Assembly (NCBI RefSeq): GCF_047324175.1
Contig: NZ_CP178732.1
Span: 372,001-436,000, forward strand
Reading direction: 5' to 3'
DNA length: 64,000 nucleotides
Source: Acerihabitans sp015654925
GTDB taxonomy: Bacteria > Pseudomonadota > Gammaproteobacteria > Enterobacterales > Enterobacteriaceae
How positions within the stretch are numbered: the stretch's first letter is position 1; each line of letters begins with the position of its first letter. A program made the translations under genes and the position numbers. The notes under the pieces were generated by a model that saw only the letters and a program-made list of their open reading frames with translations, was not told the DNA's origin and did not search any database. This document shows, one piece after another, positions 53,685 through 61,981 of the stretch.

Positions 53685-56519
53685 ATGAAGCTGCCTTTAC
53701 CGCCCCCGTTAAGCCGGCAGGCGCAGGAGATATCCGCCAGGCTGGCCGCGTCCGCGCGGGTGGATGACGCCATGGCCGTGCCGCTGGCCTTGAGCGATTT
53801 TATCAGCGAAACGCTGATTGCCCGGCCGGACTGGCTGGACGAGCTGCGCCAGCACCCGCCGGCCGCCGGTGAATGGCGCGGTTATGGTGACAGTTTGCGG
53901 GAGCAACTGGCGCAGGTGCGGGATGAAGCGGACCTGATGCGCGAGCTGCGGCTGTTCCGCCGCCGCGTCCTGGTGCGGATCGGCTGGGCGCAGGCGCTGG
54001 ACCTGTGCGCCACCACCGAGATCCTGACCCAGCTCAGCCAACTGGCCGAAACCCTGATTATCGCCGCCCGCGACTGGCTTTACCGGGCCTGCTGCCTTGA
54101 ATGGGGGACGCCGGGCGACGCGCAGGGGGCCGGGCAGCCGCTGCTGGTGCTGGGCATGGGCAAGCTGGGCGGCGGCGAACTTAATTTTTCTTCCGATATC
54201 GATTTGATTTTTGCCTATCCCGAGAACGGCCATACCCGGGGCGGGCGGCGCGAAATGGATAATGCGCTGTTTTTTACGCGCCTGGGGCAGCGGTTGATCA
54301 AAGTCCTGGACCAGCCCACCGCCGAAGGGTTTGTGTATCGCGTGGATATGCGTCTGCGCCCGTTTGGCGACAGCGGGCCGCTGGTGCTGAGTTTCGCCGC
54401 GCTGGAGGACTATTACCAGGAGCAGGGCCGCGACTGGGAGCGTTACGCCATGATTAAAGCCCGGCTGATGGGCGATGGCAACGATGGGTACAGCCGCGAA
54501 CTGCACGGCATGCTGCGGCCCTTTGTGTTCCGCCGTTATATCGATTTCAGCGTTATCCAGTCCCTGCGCAATATGAAAATCATGATTGCCCGCGAAGTCC
54601 GGCGGCGGGGATTAAAGGACAATATCAAGCTGGGCGCCGGCGGTATCCGCGAAATCGAATTTATCACCCAGGTATTCCAACTGATCCGCGGCGGGCGTGA
54701 ACCCCGCTTGCAGCAACATTCCCTGCAGCCCACCCTGTTGGCGATCGGCGAGCTGGGCTTGCTCACCCCCGATCAGACGGAGCGGTTAAGCCGGGCCTAC
54801 CTTTATCTGCGCCGGCTGGAAAACCTGCTCCAGGCCATCAATGATGAGCAAACCCAGACCCTGCCCGCCGATGCGCTGAACCAGGCCCGCCTGGCCTACG
54901 GCATGGGCGTGGTCGATTGGCCGGCGTTGGGCCTGGAGCTGGATCGGCATATGCGCGGGGTGCGGGACATCTTTAATGAGCTGATCGGCGATGACGCGCC
55001 CGATCCGGCCGATCCTGCGGATTATGGGCGCTGCGGCGCAATGTGGTTTGATGCGCCGCAGCAGGATGCCGGACGGCCGGAACCTCAGTCGCCGTCGGAC
55101 GACGCCGACGGCCGCGGGCAATTGCCGGCCCTGCTCGGCGAGTTCCGGCGCGATGTGGCCAAACGGACCATCGGGCCGCGCGGGCGCGAGGTGCTGGATC
55201 AGCTTATGCCCCGGCTACTGGCGCAAATTTGTATACAGCCCGCGCCGGATGCCGCCTTCGGCCGGGTGGCGCCGATGTTGCTGAATATCGTTTCCCGCAC
55301 CACCTATCTCGAACTGCTGGTGGAATATCCCGGCGCATTGACCCATGTGGTCCGCCTGTGTTCCGCCTCGGCGATGATCGCCACCCAGCTGGCCCGACAT
55401 CCGCTGCTGCTCGATGAATTGCTCGACCCGGCGACGCTCTACCATCCGCTGGAGCCGCAGGCGTACGGCGACGAATTGCGCCAATATTTAATGCGGGTGC
55501 CGGAAGAAGACGAAGAACAGCAGCTCGACGCCATGCGGCAATTCAAGCAGGCGCAGCATCTGCGTATCGCCGCCAGCGATATTACCGGCGTGCTGCCGGT
55601 GATGCGGGTCAGCGATCATTTAACCTATCTGGCGGAAGCCATGATCGCCGCCGTGCTCCAGCAGGCCTGGAAGACCATGGTGGCGCGCTACGGCCGGCCG
55701 TCCCATCTCGATGAACAAGGCGGGCAGGGGTTTGCGGTCATTGGCTACGGTAAGCTGGGCGGCTGGGAGCTGGGCTACGGCTCCGATCTGGACGTGGTGT
55801 TTTTGCATGATTGTCCGGCCGAGGTTATGACCGACGGCGAGCGCTGCATCGACGGCCGTCAATTCTACCTGCGCCTGGCGCAGCGGATCATGCATTTGTT
55901 CAGCACCCGCACGCCGTCGGGCATTTTATATGAAGTGGACCCGCGGCTGCGGCCTTCCGGCGCCGCCGGCATGCTGGTCAGCACGCTAGGGGCATTTGAA
56001 GAGTATCAGCAGCAGGAAGCCTGGACCTGGGAGCACCAGGCCCTGGTCCGCGCGCGGATGGTGTATGGCGACGAGGCGCTGCGCTCCCGCTTTGTGGCGA
56101 TCCGCCGCGCCGTATTGTGCCGCGAGCGCGACGGCGAGGCTTTGCGCGCCGAGGTTAGCGGCATGCGCGCGAAAATGCGCCAGCATCTGGCCGGTAAAAG
56201 CGGCGGCATGTTCGATATCAAGGCGGACGAGGGCGGCATTACGGATATCGAGTTTATGGCGCAATATCTGGTGTTGCGCCACGCCGCCGCGATCCCCGAA
56301 CTGACGCGCTGGTCCGACAATGTGCGCATTTTTGAGCTGATGGCCCGTAACGGCATTATCAGCGATGGGGAAGCGTCATCCCTGACCCAGGCGTATATCG
56401 CCCTGCGCGACGAGATCCATCATTTAACCCTGCAGGACCTGCCTAGCCGCGTGGAAAATCATCGGTTCCGGGCCGAGCGGGAGCTGATTACCGGTTACTG
56501 GCATAAGTGGCTGGAGTGA
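53685..56519 (+). CDS. glnE: glutamine synthetase adenylyltransferase/deadenylase
   Basis: A 944-residue bifunctional enzyme (E. coli 946) that adenylylates and deadenylylates glutamine synthetase under control of PII. Two nucleotidyltransferase domains: the N-terminal deadenylylase with GMGKLGGGELNFSSDIDLIF and the C-terminal adenylylase with GYGKLGGWELGYGSDLDVVF, each with the paired aspartates. A helical regulatory domain lies between. AGGAG precedes the ATG at 53685; a TTG two codons upstream is rejected. Downstream of ygiF, probably in one operon. Confidence 0.97.
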   Translation: MKLPLPPPLSRQAQEISARLAASARVDDAMAVPLALSDFISETLIARPDWLDELRQHPPAAGEWRGYGDSLREQLAQVRDEADLMRELRLFRRRVLVRIGWAQALDLCATTEILTQLSQLAETLIIAARDWLYRACCLEWGTPGDAQGAGQPLLVLGMGKLGGGELNFSSDIDLIFAYPENGHTRGGRREMDNALFFTRLGQRLIKVLDQPTAEGFVYRVDMRLRPFGDSGPLVLSFAALEDYYQEQGRDWERYAMIKARLMGDGNDGYSRELHGMLRPFVFRRYIDFSVIQSLRNMKIMIAREVRRRGLKDNIKLGAGGIREIEFITQVFQLIRGGREPRLQQHSLQPTLLAIGELGLLTPDQTERLSRAYLYLRRLENLLQAINDEQTQTLPADALNQARLAYGMGVVDWPALGLELDRHMRGVRDIFNELIGDDAPDPADPADYGRCGAMWFDAPQQDAGRPEPQSPSDDADGRGQLPALLGEFRRDVAKRTIGPRGREVLDQLMPRLLAQICIQPAPDAAFGRVAPMLLNIVSRTTYLELLVEYPGALTHVVRLCSASAMIATQLARHPLLLDELLDPATLYHPLEPQAYGDELRQYLMRVPEEDEEQQLDAMRQFKQAQHLRIAASDITGVLPVMRVSDHLTYLAEAMIAAVLQQAWKTMVARYGRPSHLDEQGGQGFAVIGYGKLGGWELGYGSDLDVVFLHDCPAEVMTDGERCIDGRQFYLRLAQRIMHLFSTRTPSGILYEVDPRLRPSGAAGMLVSTLGAFEEYQQQEAWTWEHQALVRARMVYGDEALRSRFVAIRRAVLCRERDGEALRAEVSGMRAKMRQHLAGKSGGMFDIKADEGGITDIEFMAQYLVLRHAAAIPELTRWSDNVRIFELMARNGIISDGEASSLTQAYIALRDEIHHLTLQDLPSRVENHRFRAERELITGYWHKWLE

Positions 56520-56626
56520 GATCCCCACGGCATGAAAAAGCGCGATTCTGCCGCCGTGAGCGAGAGAAATCACGCGGGCTATGCTACTATCTCGCGCAAT
56601 AAAAAGGTTGAGTCTGGAGTAAGTGG

Positions 56627-58060
56627 ATGAAAGTTACGTTGCCTGATTTTCGCCGGGCGGGCGTGCTGGTTGTGGGTGATGTCATGTTGGATCGTTACTG
56701 GTACGGTCCGACCAGCCGTATCTCACCCGAAGCGCCGGTGCCGGTGGTCAAAGTCGATACCATCGAGGAGCGTCCCGGGGGCGCGGCCAACGTGGCCATG
56801 AATATCGCCGCGCTGGGCGCCGCTTCGCGCCTGGTGGGCCTGACCGGCATCGATGACGCCGCCCGCGCCCTTGGCGCGCGTTTAAACGAGGTCAGCGTCA
56901 CCTGCGACTTCGTGGCGGTGGCCACTCATCCGACGATTACCAAACTGCGGGTGCTGTCGCGCAACCAGCAGCTGATTCGCCTGGATTTCGAGCAGGGGTT
57001 TGCCGACGTGGACCCGGCTCCGATGCAGGAGCGGATTAAACAGGCGTTGCCGGCCGCCGGCGCCATGGTGCTGTCGGACTATGGCAAAGGGGCGCTGGAC
57101 CGGGTGCAGGAGATGATCCAACTGGCGCGCGCCGCCGGGGTGCCGGTGCTGGTCGATCCCAAGGGCACTGATTTCGCCCGCTACCGCGGCGCCACGCTGC
57201 TTACGCCCAATCTTTCCGAGTTCGAAGCGGTCGCCGGGCGTTGTCGCGACGAAGCGGATCTGATTAGCCGCGGCATGCGGATGATCGCCGATTTTGCTTT
57301 GTCGGCATTATTGATTACGCGCTCCGAACAGGGCATGACGCTGCTGCAGCCCGGCCAGGAGCCGCTGAATCTGCCGACCCAGGCGCAGGAAGTGTATGAT
57401 GTCACCGGCGCCGGCGATACGGTGATCGGCGTGCTGGCGGCGGCGCTGGCGGCCGGACGGCCGTTGGAAGAGTGCTGTTTCCTGGCCAATGCCGCCGCGG
57501 GCGTGGTGGTCGGCAAGCTGGGCACCTCCACCGTTAGCCCCATTGAGCTGGAAAATGCGATCCAGGGCCGCGGCGATGCCGGGTTCGGCGTCATGACCGA
57601 GGCCGAATTGCAGCAGGCGGTGGCGCAGGCCCGGCAGCGCGGCGAAAAGGTGGTTATGACCAACGGTATTTTCGATATCCTGCACGCCGGCCATGTGTCT
57701 TATCTGGCCAATGCCCGGCGGCTCGGCGACCGGCTGATCGTGGCGGTGAACAGCGATGATTCGACGCGGAGGCTGAAAGGCGAGTCCCGCCCGGTGAATC
57801 CGCTGGCGCAGCGCATGATCGTGCTGGGCGCGCTGCAGGCGGTGGATTGGGTGGTGGCCTTTGACGAGGATACCCCGCAGCGGCTGATTGGCGAGATACT
57901 GCCCGATTTGCTGGTGAAGGGCGGCGATTACCGGCCCGAACAGATTGCCGGCAGCCAGGAAGTATGGGCCAACGGCGGCGACGTCAAGGTGCTGAATTTT
58001 GAAGACGGCTGCTCCACCACCAATATCATCAACGCCATTAAAAGCGGCAGGCGCGGTTGA
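56627..58060 (+). CDS. hldE: bifunctional heptose kinase/adenylyltransferase
   Basis: A 477-residue fusion, same length as E. coli HldE, supplying ADP-glycero-manno-heptose for the LPS inner core. The N-terminal ribokinase domain has GGAANVAMNIAALG and DVTGAGDTVIGVL with the catalytic aspartate; the C-terminal cytidylyltransferase-fold domain (from about 344) has TNGIFDILHAGHVSYL with HxGH. Downstream of glnE as in E. coli. Confidence 0.98.
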   Translation: MKVTLPDFRRAGVLVVGDVMLDRYWYGPTSRISPEAPVPVVKVDTIEERPGGAANVAMNIAALGAASRLVGLTGIDDAARALGARLNEVSVTCDFVAVATHPTITKLRVLSRNQQLIRLDFEQGFADVDPAPMQERIKQALPAAGAMVLSDYGKGALDRVQEMIQLARAAGVPVLVDPKGTDFARYRGATLLTPNLSEFEAVAGRCRDEADLISRGMRMIADFALSALLITRSEQGMTLLQPGQEPLNLPTQAQEVYDVTGAGDTVIGVLAAALAAGRPLEECCFLANAAAGVVVGKLGTSTVSPIELENAIQGRGDAGFGVMTEAELQQAVAQARQRGEKVVMTNGIFDILHAGHVSYLANARRLGDRLIVAVNSDDSTRRLKGESRPVNPLAQRMIVLGALQAVDWVVAFDEDTPQRLIGEILPDLLVKGGDYRPEQIAGSQEVWANGGDVKVLNFEDGCSTTNIINAIKSGRRG

Positions 58061-58160
58061 TTCGCCGCGCACAAGCCGGCCGGGTTGGTGCTCTAGGCTC
58101 CGCCCGGAGGCTTGACGGTACGATGGGCGGCGGCGCCTATATCGTGGCGGCCGCGTCCGG

Positions 58161-58541
58161 TTAGAGGTCCTTGCCGGTTTGTTTGATGCCGTTCACCGTG
58201 GCATCCACCGACGCTTCGGCGTTGGTTTCATCAGCGGCCGGAGTCGCGGGGGCGGCGGTTGCGGCGCCCGCCGGAGTCGTTGGGGCAGGCGCAGCGTTGC
58301 CCGGCATGGTTTCCAGCGCGTTGATCCGCAGTTCCAGCTGGCTTAATTTTTCACGCGTGCGCAGCAATACCTGCGTCTGTACATCAAATTCCTCGCGGCT
58401 GACCAAATCCATACGGCTAAATTGGCTTTGCAATATTTGGCGGATTTTTTTATCCATATCATCTCCCAGATCGCGGATGCCCTTGGGCAAGGATTCATGG
58501 ATCTGACGGGCGAGCTGTTCGATTTTTTTAGTGTCAATCAT
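58161..58541 (-). CDS. ubiK: ubiquinone biosynthesis accessory factor UbiK
   Basis: A 126-residue BMFP-family protein (E. coli UbiK/YqiC 96), which binds UbiJ and aids the ubiquinone-synthesis complex. The N-terminal ~75 residues (MIDTKKIEQLARQIHESLPK, LVSREEFDVQTQVLLRTREKL) form the conserved trimeric coiled coil. The C-terminal tail is unusually long and Ala/Pro/Thr-rich (APAPTTPAGAATAAPATPAA). Two adjacent ATGs; the second (58541) matches E. coli and has AGGGAACC at good spacing. Confidence 0.95.
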   Translation of the reverse strand: MIDTKKIEQLARQIHESLPKGIRDLGDDMDKKIRQILQSQFSRMDLVSREEFDVQTQVLLRTREKLSQLELRINALETMPGNAAPAPTTPAGAATAAPATPAADETNAEASVDATVNGIKQTGKDL

Positions 58542-58676
58542 CATGGTTCCCTAACGGGTTAGTTTTGGTTAAGTGTAATGCCAGATCGGTAGATTAGAAA
58601 CTAAAAGAACAAGCCAGAAATTATACGTTTGCTAATTGCCCTGATTATCCAATGGCGTTATAGTTATGGCGTTTAT

Positions 58677-58843
58677 TCTCAGGGCGGGGTGTAACTCCCC
58701 ACCGGCGGTAAACCTGTGTAATTATTGCTTAATGTGATTATCGCACAGGAAGCCCGCGAGCGCTCGGATTGCACCACAATCCGAGGTCAGCAGATCCGGT
58801 GTAATTCCGGGGCCGACGGTTATAGTCCGGATGGGAGAGAGTA
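58677..58843 (+). ncRNA. FMN riboswitch (RFN element)
   Basis: Conserved strands of the FMN aptamer: TCTCAGGGCGGGGTG at the start, CCCCACCGGCGGTAA, AGCCCGCGAGCG, GGTCAGCAGATCCGGTG, TTCCGGGGCCGACGG and GTCCGGATGGGAGAGAG at the end. It sits 121 bases upstream of ribB and would lower ribB expression when FMN is plentiful, by translational or Rho-dependent control in Enterobacteriaceae. Confidence 0.97.
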
Positions 58844-58963
58844 GCGGTTTACAATGAGTCAAATTACCAACTCATTCTCGTTATCTTTTCAGCCTGTATA
58901 AGGCTCACTCCTAAGTCTGCCCTGGTTCTGGTAATCCATATACTTTATGAGGTTTTACTTACC

Positions 58964-59617
58964 ATGAATCAGACGCTTCTTTCCGAATTCGGTACGCCGA
59001 CAGAACGCGTGGAAAACGCGCTCGATGCATTGCGCCATGGCCGCGGTGTGTTGGTGCTGGATAATGAAGATCGTGAAAACGAAGGCGATATGATTTTCGC
59101 CGCCGAAAATATGACCGTTGAGCAGATGGCGCTGGCCATTCGTCACGGCAGCGGCATTGTATGCCTGTGCCTGACCGAGGAACGTCGCCAGCAGTTGGAT
59201 TTGCCGATGATGGTGGAGCGCAACTCCAGTCATTATCAGACGGCGTTCACCGTGACCATCGAAGCGGCCGAGGGCGTGACCACCGGCGTTTCCGCCGCCG
59301 ATCGCCTGACCACTATCCGTACCGCCATCAAGGATAACGCCAAGCCGAGCGATCTTAATCGTCCGGGCCACGTTTTTCCGCTGCGCGCGCAGCCGGGCGG
59401 GGTGTTGACCCGCGGTGGCCATACGGAAGCCAGTATTGATTTGGTGACATTGGCCGGGCTTAAGCCGATGGGCGTGTTGTGTGAAGTGACCAATGAAGAC
59501 GGCAGCATGGCTCATGCGCCGGAGATTGTGGCTTTCGGCCGGGAGCATGGGATGCCGGTGGTGACGATTGAGGATTTGGTGCAGTATCGCCGGTCGTTGA
59601 CCCGACAGGCGAGCTGA
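58964..59617 (+). CDS. ribB: 3,4-dihydroxy-2-butanone-4-phosphate synthase
   Basis: A 217-residue enzyme, identical in length to E. coli RibB, making the four-carbon precursor of riboflavin from ribulose 5-phosphate. The loop LDNEDRENEGDMIFAAE carries the acidic metal ligands; GVLTRGGHTEASIDLVTLAG carries the conserved H/T residues. Expression is controlled by the FMN riboswitch just upstream. Confidence 0.98.
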   Translation: MNQTLLSEFGTPTERVENALDALRHGRGVLVLDNEDRENEGDMIFAAENMTVEQMALAIRHGSGIVCLCLTEERRQQLDLPMMVERNSSHYQTAFTVTIEAAEGVTTGVSAADRLTTIRTAIKDNAKPSDLNRPGHVFPLRAQPGGVLTRGGHTEASIDLVTLAGLKPMGVLCEVTNEDGSMAHAPEIVAFGREHGMPVVTIEDLVQYRRSLTRQAS

Positions 59618-59632
59618 GGGCACTCACTTTTT

Positions 59633-59752
59633 CCCTTCAACACGGTTCGCTGCGGGTCCGGTGGCGGCGGGCCTACCATGCCATGAGGCGCTCTGGCGGC
59701 CAGGAAAACCATGGCCGCTTCGGCCTCGCTGGCATGGCCTCCCTTCAACACG
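59633..59752. repeat. single diverged copy of the 106-107 bp repeat
   Basis: CCCTTCAAC at 59633 and again at 59741 bracket one 108-bp unit. It shares with the 7450-7925 array GGCGCTCTGGCGG, CAGGAAAACCATG and CCGCTTCG plus the flanking palindromic layout, with scattered differences. It lies between the convergent ribB and tehB, the same context as the array. Confidence 0.85.
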
Positions 59753-59787
59753 ATATTCTGTCGGTCCGCCGTTGGCTGGGCTCGCTG

Positions 59788-60708
59788 TTAATCCCCGGCT
59801 GGGCGTTTTTTGGCCAAGAGCGTGGCGAAGCGCAGTTTGATGCGGTTGCCGTCGGCGTCGGTTTTATGTAATTGCCCCATGTCTTCGTTGTATTTGATGA
59901 TTTCCCAGTCGCGATAATAATTTTTCAGCTCGCCGGTGCCAAAGGTGAACGGGAAGGGCAGCGGGCAGGGGTAATCGTCGGTGGACATGGCGGCGACGAT
60001 CAGGTTAAGTCCGCCGTCGTTGGTGCTTTGCTGGATATTGCCAATGACCCGCTCGATTTTGTCGGCCTGTAAAAACATCATCACCACCGTGGAGAGGATA
60101 AAATCATAGCGTCCGTCGATGAGCTGTTCGTTGATATCATAGATGCCGGTGCGGATATTGTGCAGTTGTTCCGTGGCGATAATGCCGTTGAGGGTGTCGA
60201 TGCCCAGCGGGTTTTTATCGTAGGCGGTGACGTCGAAGCCCAGTAAATTAAGGTATAAGGCATTGCGTCCGGAGCCGCAGCCCAGGTCCAGGGCTTTGCC
60301 CGGCGGCAGATATTTGGCCGCTTCAATGACTTCGGAGTGCGTGCGGGTCAGATCGTGTTTTAAATGATAGAAGTCTTCCGGCAGGCAATAAAACGCCAGT
60401 TGGCATTCCATGTCCGGCGAAAAACCGGCAATGCGGTGCCATTGCTGCGGTTGCACCAGCGGCGGCGGGTTCTCCGGGGTGAATACCGCGGTTTCAAGGA
60501 TTTCATCGTCGTCAGTTAAAAAGGCGAAGGTCAGCGTGCCTTGCAATACCTTGAGTTTGGCCCAGGCGCCCTCTTTGGTATTGTGCCGTTGTTGGAATAC
60601 TTCCGGCAGGGTGCCGGCGTTCCAGACGGGCATGGTTTTATAACAGATCAGATCGCGCATGCCGGGTTGCATGGCCGGCTGAGGAACTATTTGAGTCTTA
60701 TCCTGCAT
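59788..60708 (-). CDS. tehB: SAM-dependent methyltransferase TehB (long form)
   Basis: A 306-residue protein. The C-terminal ~195 residues are the tellurite-resistance methyltransferase TehB (motif I ALDLGCGSGRNALYLNLLGFDVTAYDKN). The N-terminal ~100 residues are an added cupin-like DUF1971 domain (VWNAGTLPEVFQQRHNTKEG, WHRIAGFSPDMECQLAFYC), the form known from Haemophilus; E. coli TehB (197 residues) lacks it. GGAGATAACC precedes the ATG. No tehA is adjacent. Confidence 0.92.
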   Translation of the reverse strand: MQDKTQIVPQPAMQPGMRDLICYKTMPVWNAGTLPEVFQQRHNTKEGAWAKLKVLQGTLTFAFLTDDDEILETAVFTPENPPPLVQPQQWHRIAGFSPDMECQLAFYCLPEDFYHLKHDLTRTHSEVIEAAKYLPPGKALDLGCGSGRNALYLNLLGFDVTAYDKNPLGIDTLNGIIATEQLHNIRTGIYDINEQLIDGRYDFILSTVVMMFLQADKIERVIGNIQQSTNDGGLNLIVAAMSTDDYPCPLPFPFTFGTGELKNYYRDWEIIKYNEDMGQLHKTDADGNRIKLRFATLLAKKRPAGD

Positions 60709-60811
60709 GGTTATCTCCGCCGTCCCGCAGGACGGTCAATAGCATTTAGCAAAAAATATCCCAATTCAGGGGCCGGGTAAACGTTTACCGGCCCGTATCG
60801 CGGGTGTGGGC

Positions 60812-61972
60812 TTAAACTACCGCAATGGGTTGATGGGCATTGATATCCAATTGCCGCAGCATTAAAAACGCTTCTTTCATGCGCGCCTCGCCCGCCACAA
60901 AGGCACAAAGTCGCCGCTGGTCATCCCAACCCCGGGCCAGTATGCCCTGGGCGTCAAAATCAACCTGCCAGCGCAGATCCGCGCGCTGGGTTTGCCCGGC
61001 CAAGTGCAGCGGCATGTCCGGGGTTTTGACTTTTATCAGCATCGGCGGCAGCAGCAGGCTGTCGGCACCCCCCAGCAGATTTTTCGCCAGTACCGCGGCG
61101 CTTAGCTGTATTGGCTGTAAAAAAGGCATTAACGCGCCGTTGATCTCCGCGCCATCGCCCAAGGCATAGATATAAGGGTCGGAAGTGCGCAGGCGGTCGT
61201 TAACCCGGATGCCCCGGCCGGTGGCCAGACCCGCCGCCGCGGCCAGGGCGGTATCGGGCCGCAGGCCGATGGCCGAGATGGCCGCATCCACGGTTAGCCG
61301 GCGGCCGCGCGGGAGGACCGCCGTCAGGCCCGATGCGTGTTGCTGCAGGTTCAGCAATCGGGTATTAAGGATCAGTTCCACTCCCTGTTCCACCAGCCGG
61401 TGCTGGAGGCGCGCGCTGACTTCCGCGGGCATCAGGGCGGCGAGGATGCTGGCGGCCCGATCGACCAGGGTCACCTGTTTGCCCGCCCGGGCCAAATCCA
61501 TGGCCAATTCGGTGCCAATCAGGCCGGCCCCCAGCAGCAGTATCCGCTGTGACTGCCGCAGCTGGGTTTCGATTTGCCGGTATTGTTGCTGGCTATTGAG
61601 CGTCAGCAGCAGTTCCCGCCCTTCGATAGGCGGAACAATGGCTTGCGCGCCCGTGGCCAGAACCAGTTGCCGGTAGGGATAATCGCCGCTCTCTCCGTAG
61701 ATCCGGCGGGCAAGGGGATCGATGCGGTTAATCCGCGAATGGCTGTGCAGCGCCAGCCGGTAAAGTTCGGCGAATTGCGCGGCGGTCATGCGCGTGAGGT
61801 CATCCGCGTTTTGTCCCCGGCTAATGACATGGCTCAGTTCCGGCTTGTGGTATTCATCGCAGCTATCGTCGGCGATCAGGCGGATAGGTACGGCGTCGTC
61901 CAGCTTACGGATATTTTTAATCAATTGCCGGGCGGCGAAACCCGAACCGATGATCACAATGTCCTGGCTCAT
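60812..61972 (-). CDS. norW: nitric oxide reductase FlRd-NAD(+) reductase
   Basis: A 386-residue FAD-dependent rubredoxin reductase (E. coli NorW 377) that feeds NADH electrons to NorV. The FAD motif IVIIGSGFAARQLIKNI at the N-terminus, the central NADH-binding LLLGAGLIGTELAMDLARAG, and the second FAD motif IYALGDGAEI. It follows norV after nine bases, so they form the norVW operon. Confidence 0.95.
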   Translation of the reverse strand: MSQDIVIIGSGFAARQLIKNIRKLDDAVPIRLIADDSCDEYHKPELSHVISRGQNADDLTRMTAAQFAELYRLALHSHSRINRIDPLARRIYGESGDYPYRQLVLATGAQAIVPPIEGRELLLTLNSQQQYRQIETQLRQSQRILLLGAGLIGTELAMDLARAGKQVTLVDRAASILAALMPAEVSARLQHRLVEQGVELILNTRLLNLQQHASGLTAVLPRGRRLTVDAAISAIGLRPDTALAAAAGLATGRGIRVNDRLRTSDPYIYALGDGAEINGALMPFLQPIQLSAAVLAKNLLGGADSLLLPPMLIKVKTPDMPLHLAGQTQRADLRWQVDFDAQGILARGWDDQRRLCAFVAGEARMKEAFLMLRQLDINAHQPIAVV

Positions 61973-61981
61973 GGCGTTTCC

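Noticed and set aside
53709..54506. 265-codon minus-strand frame
   Set aside because: Antisense of glnE.
57308..58072. 254-codon minus-strand frame
   Set aside because: Antisense of hldE.
58955..59623. 222-codon minus-strand frame
   Set aside because: Antisense of ribB, which is complete and preceded by its riboswitch.
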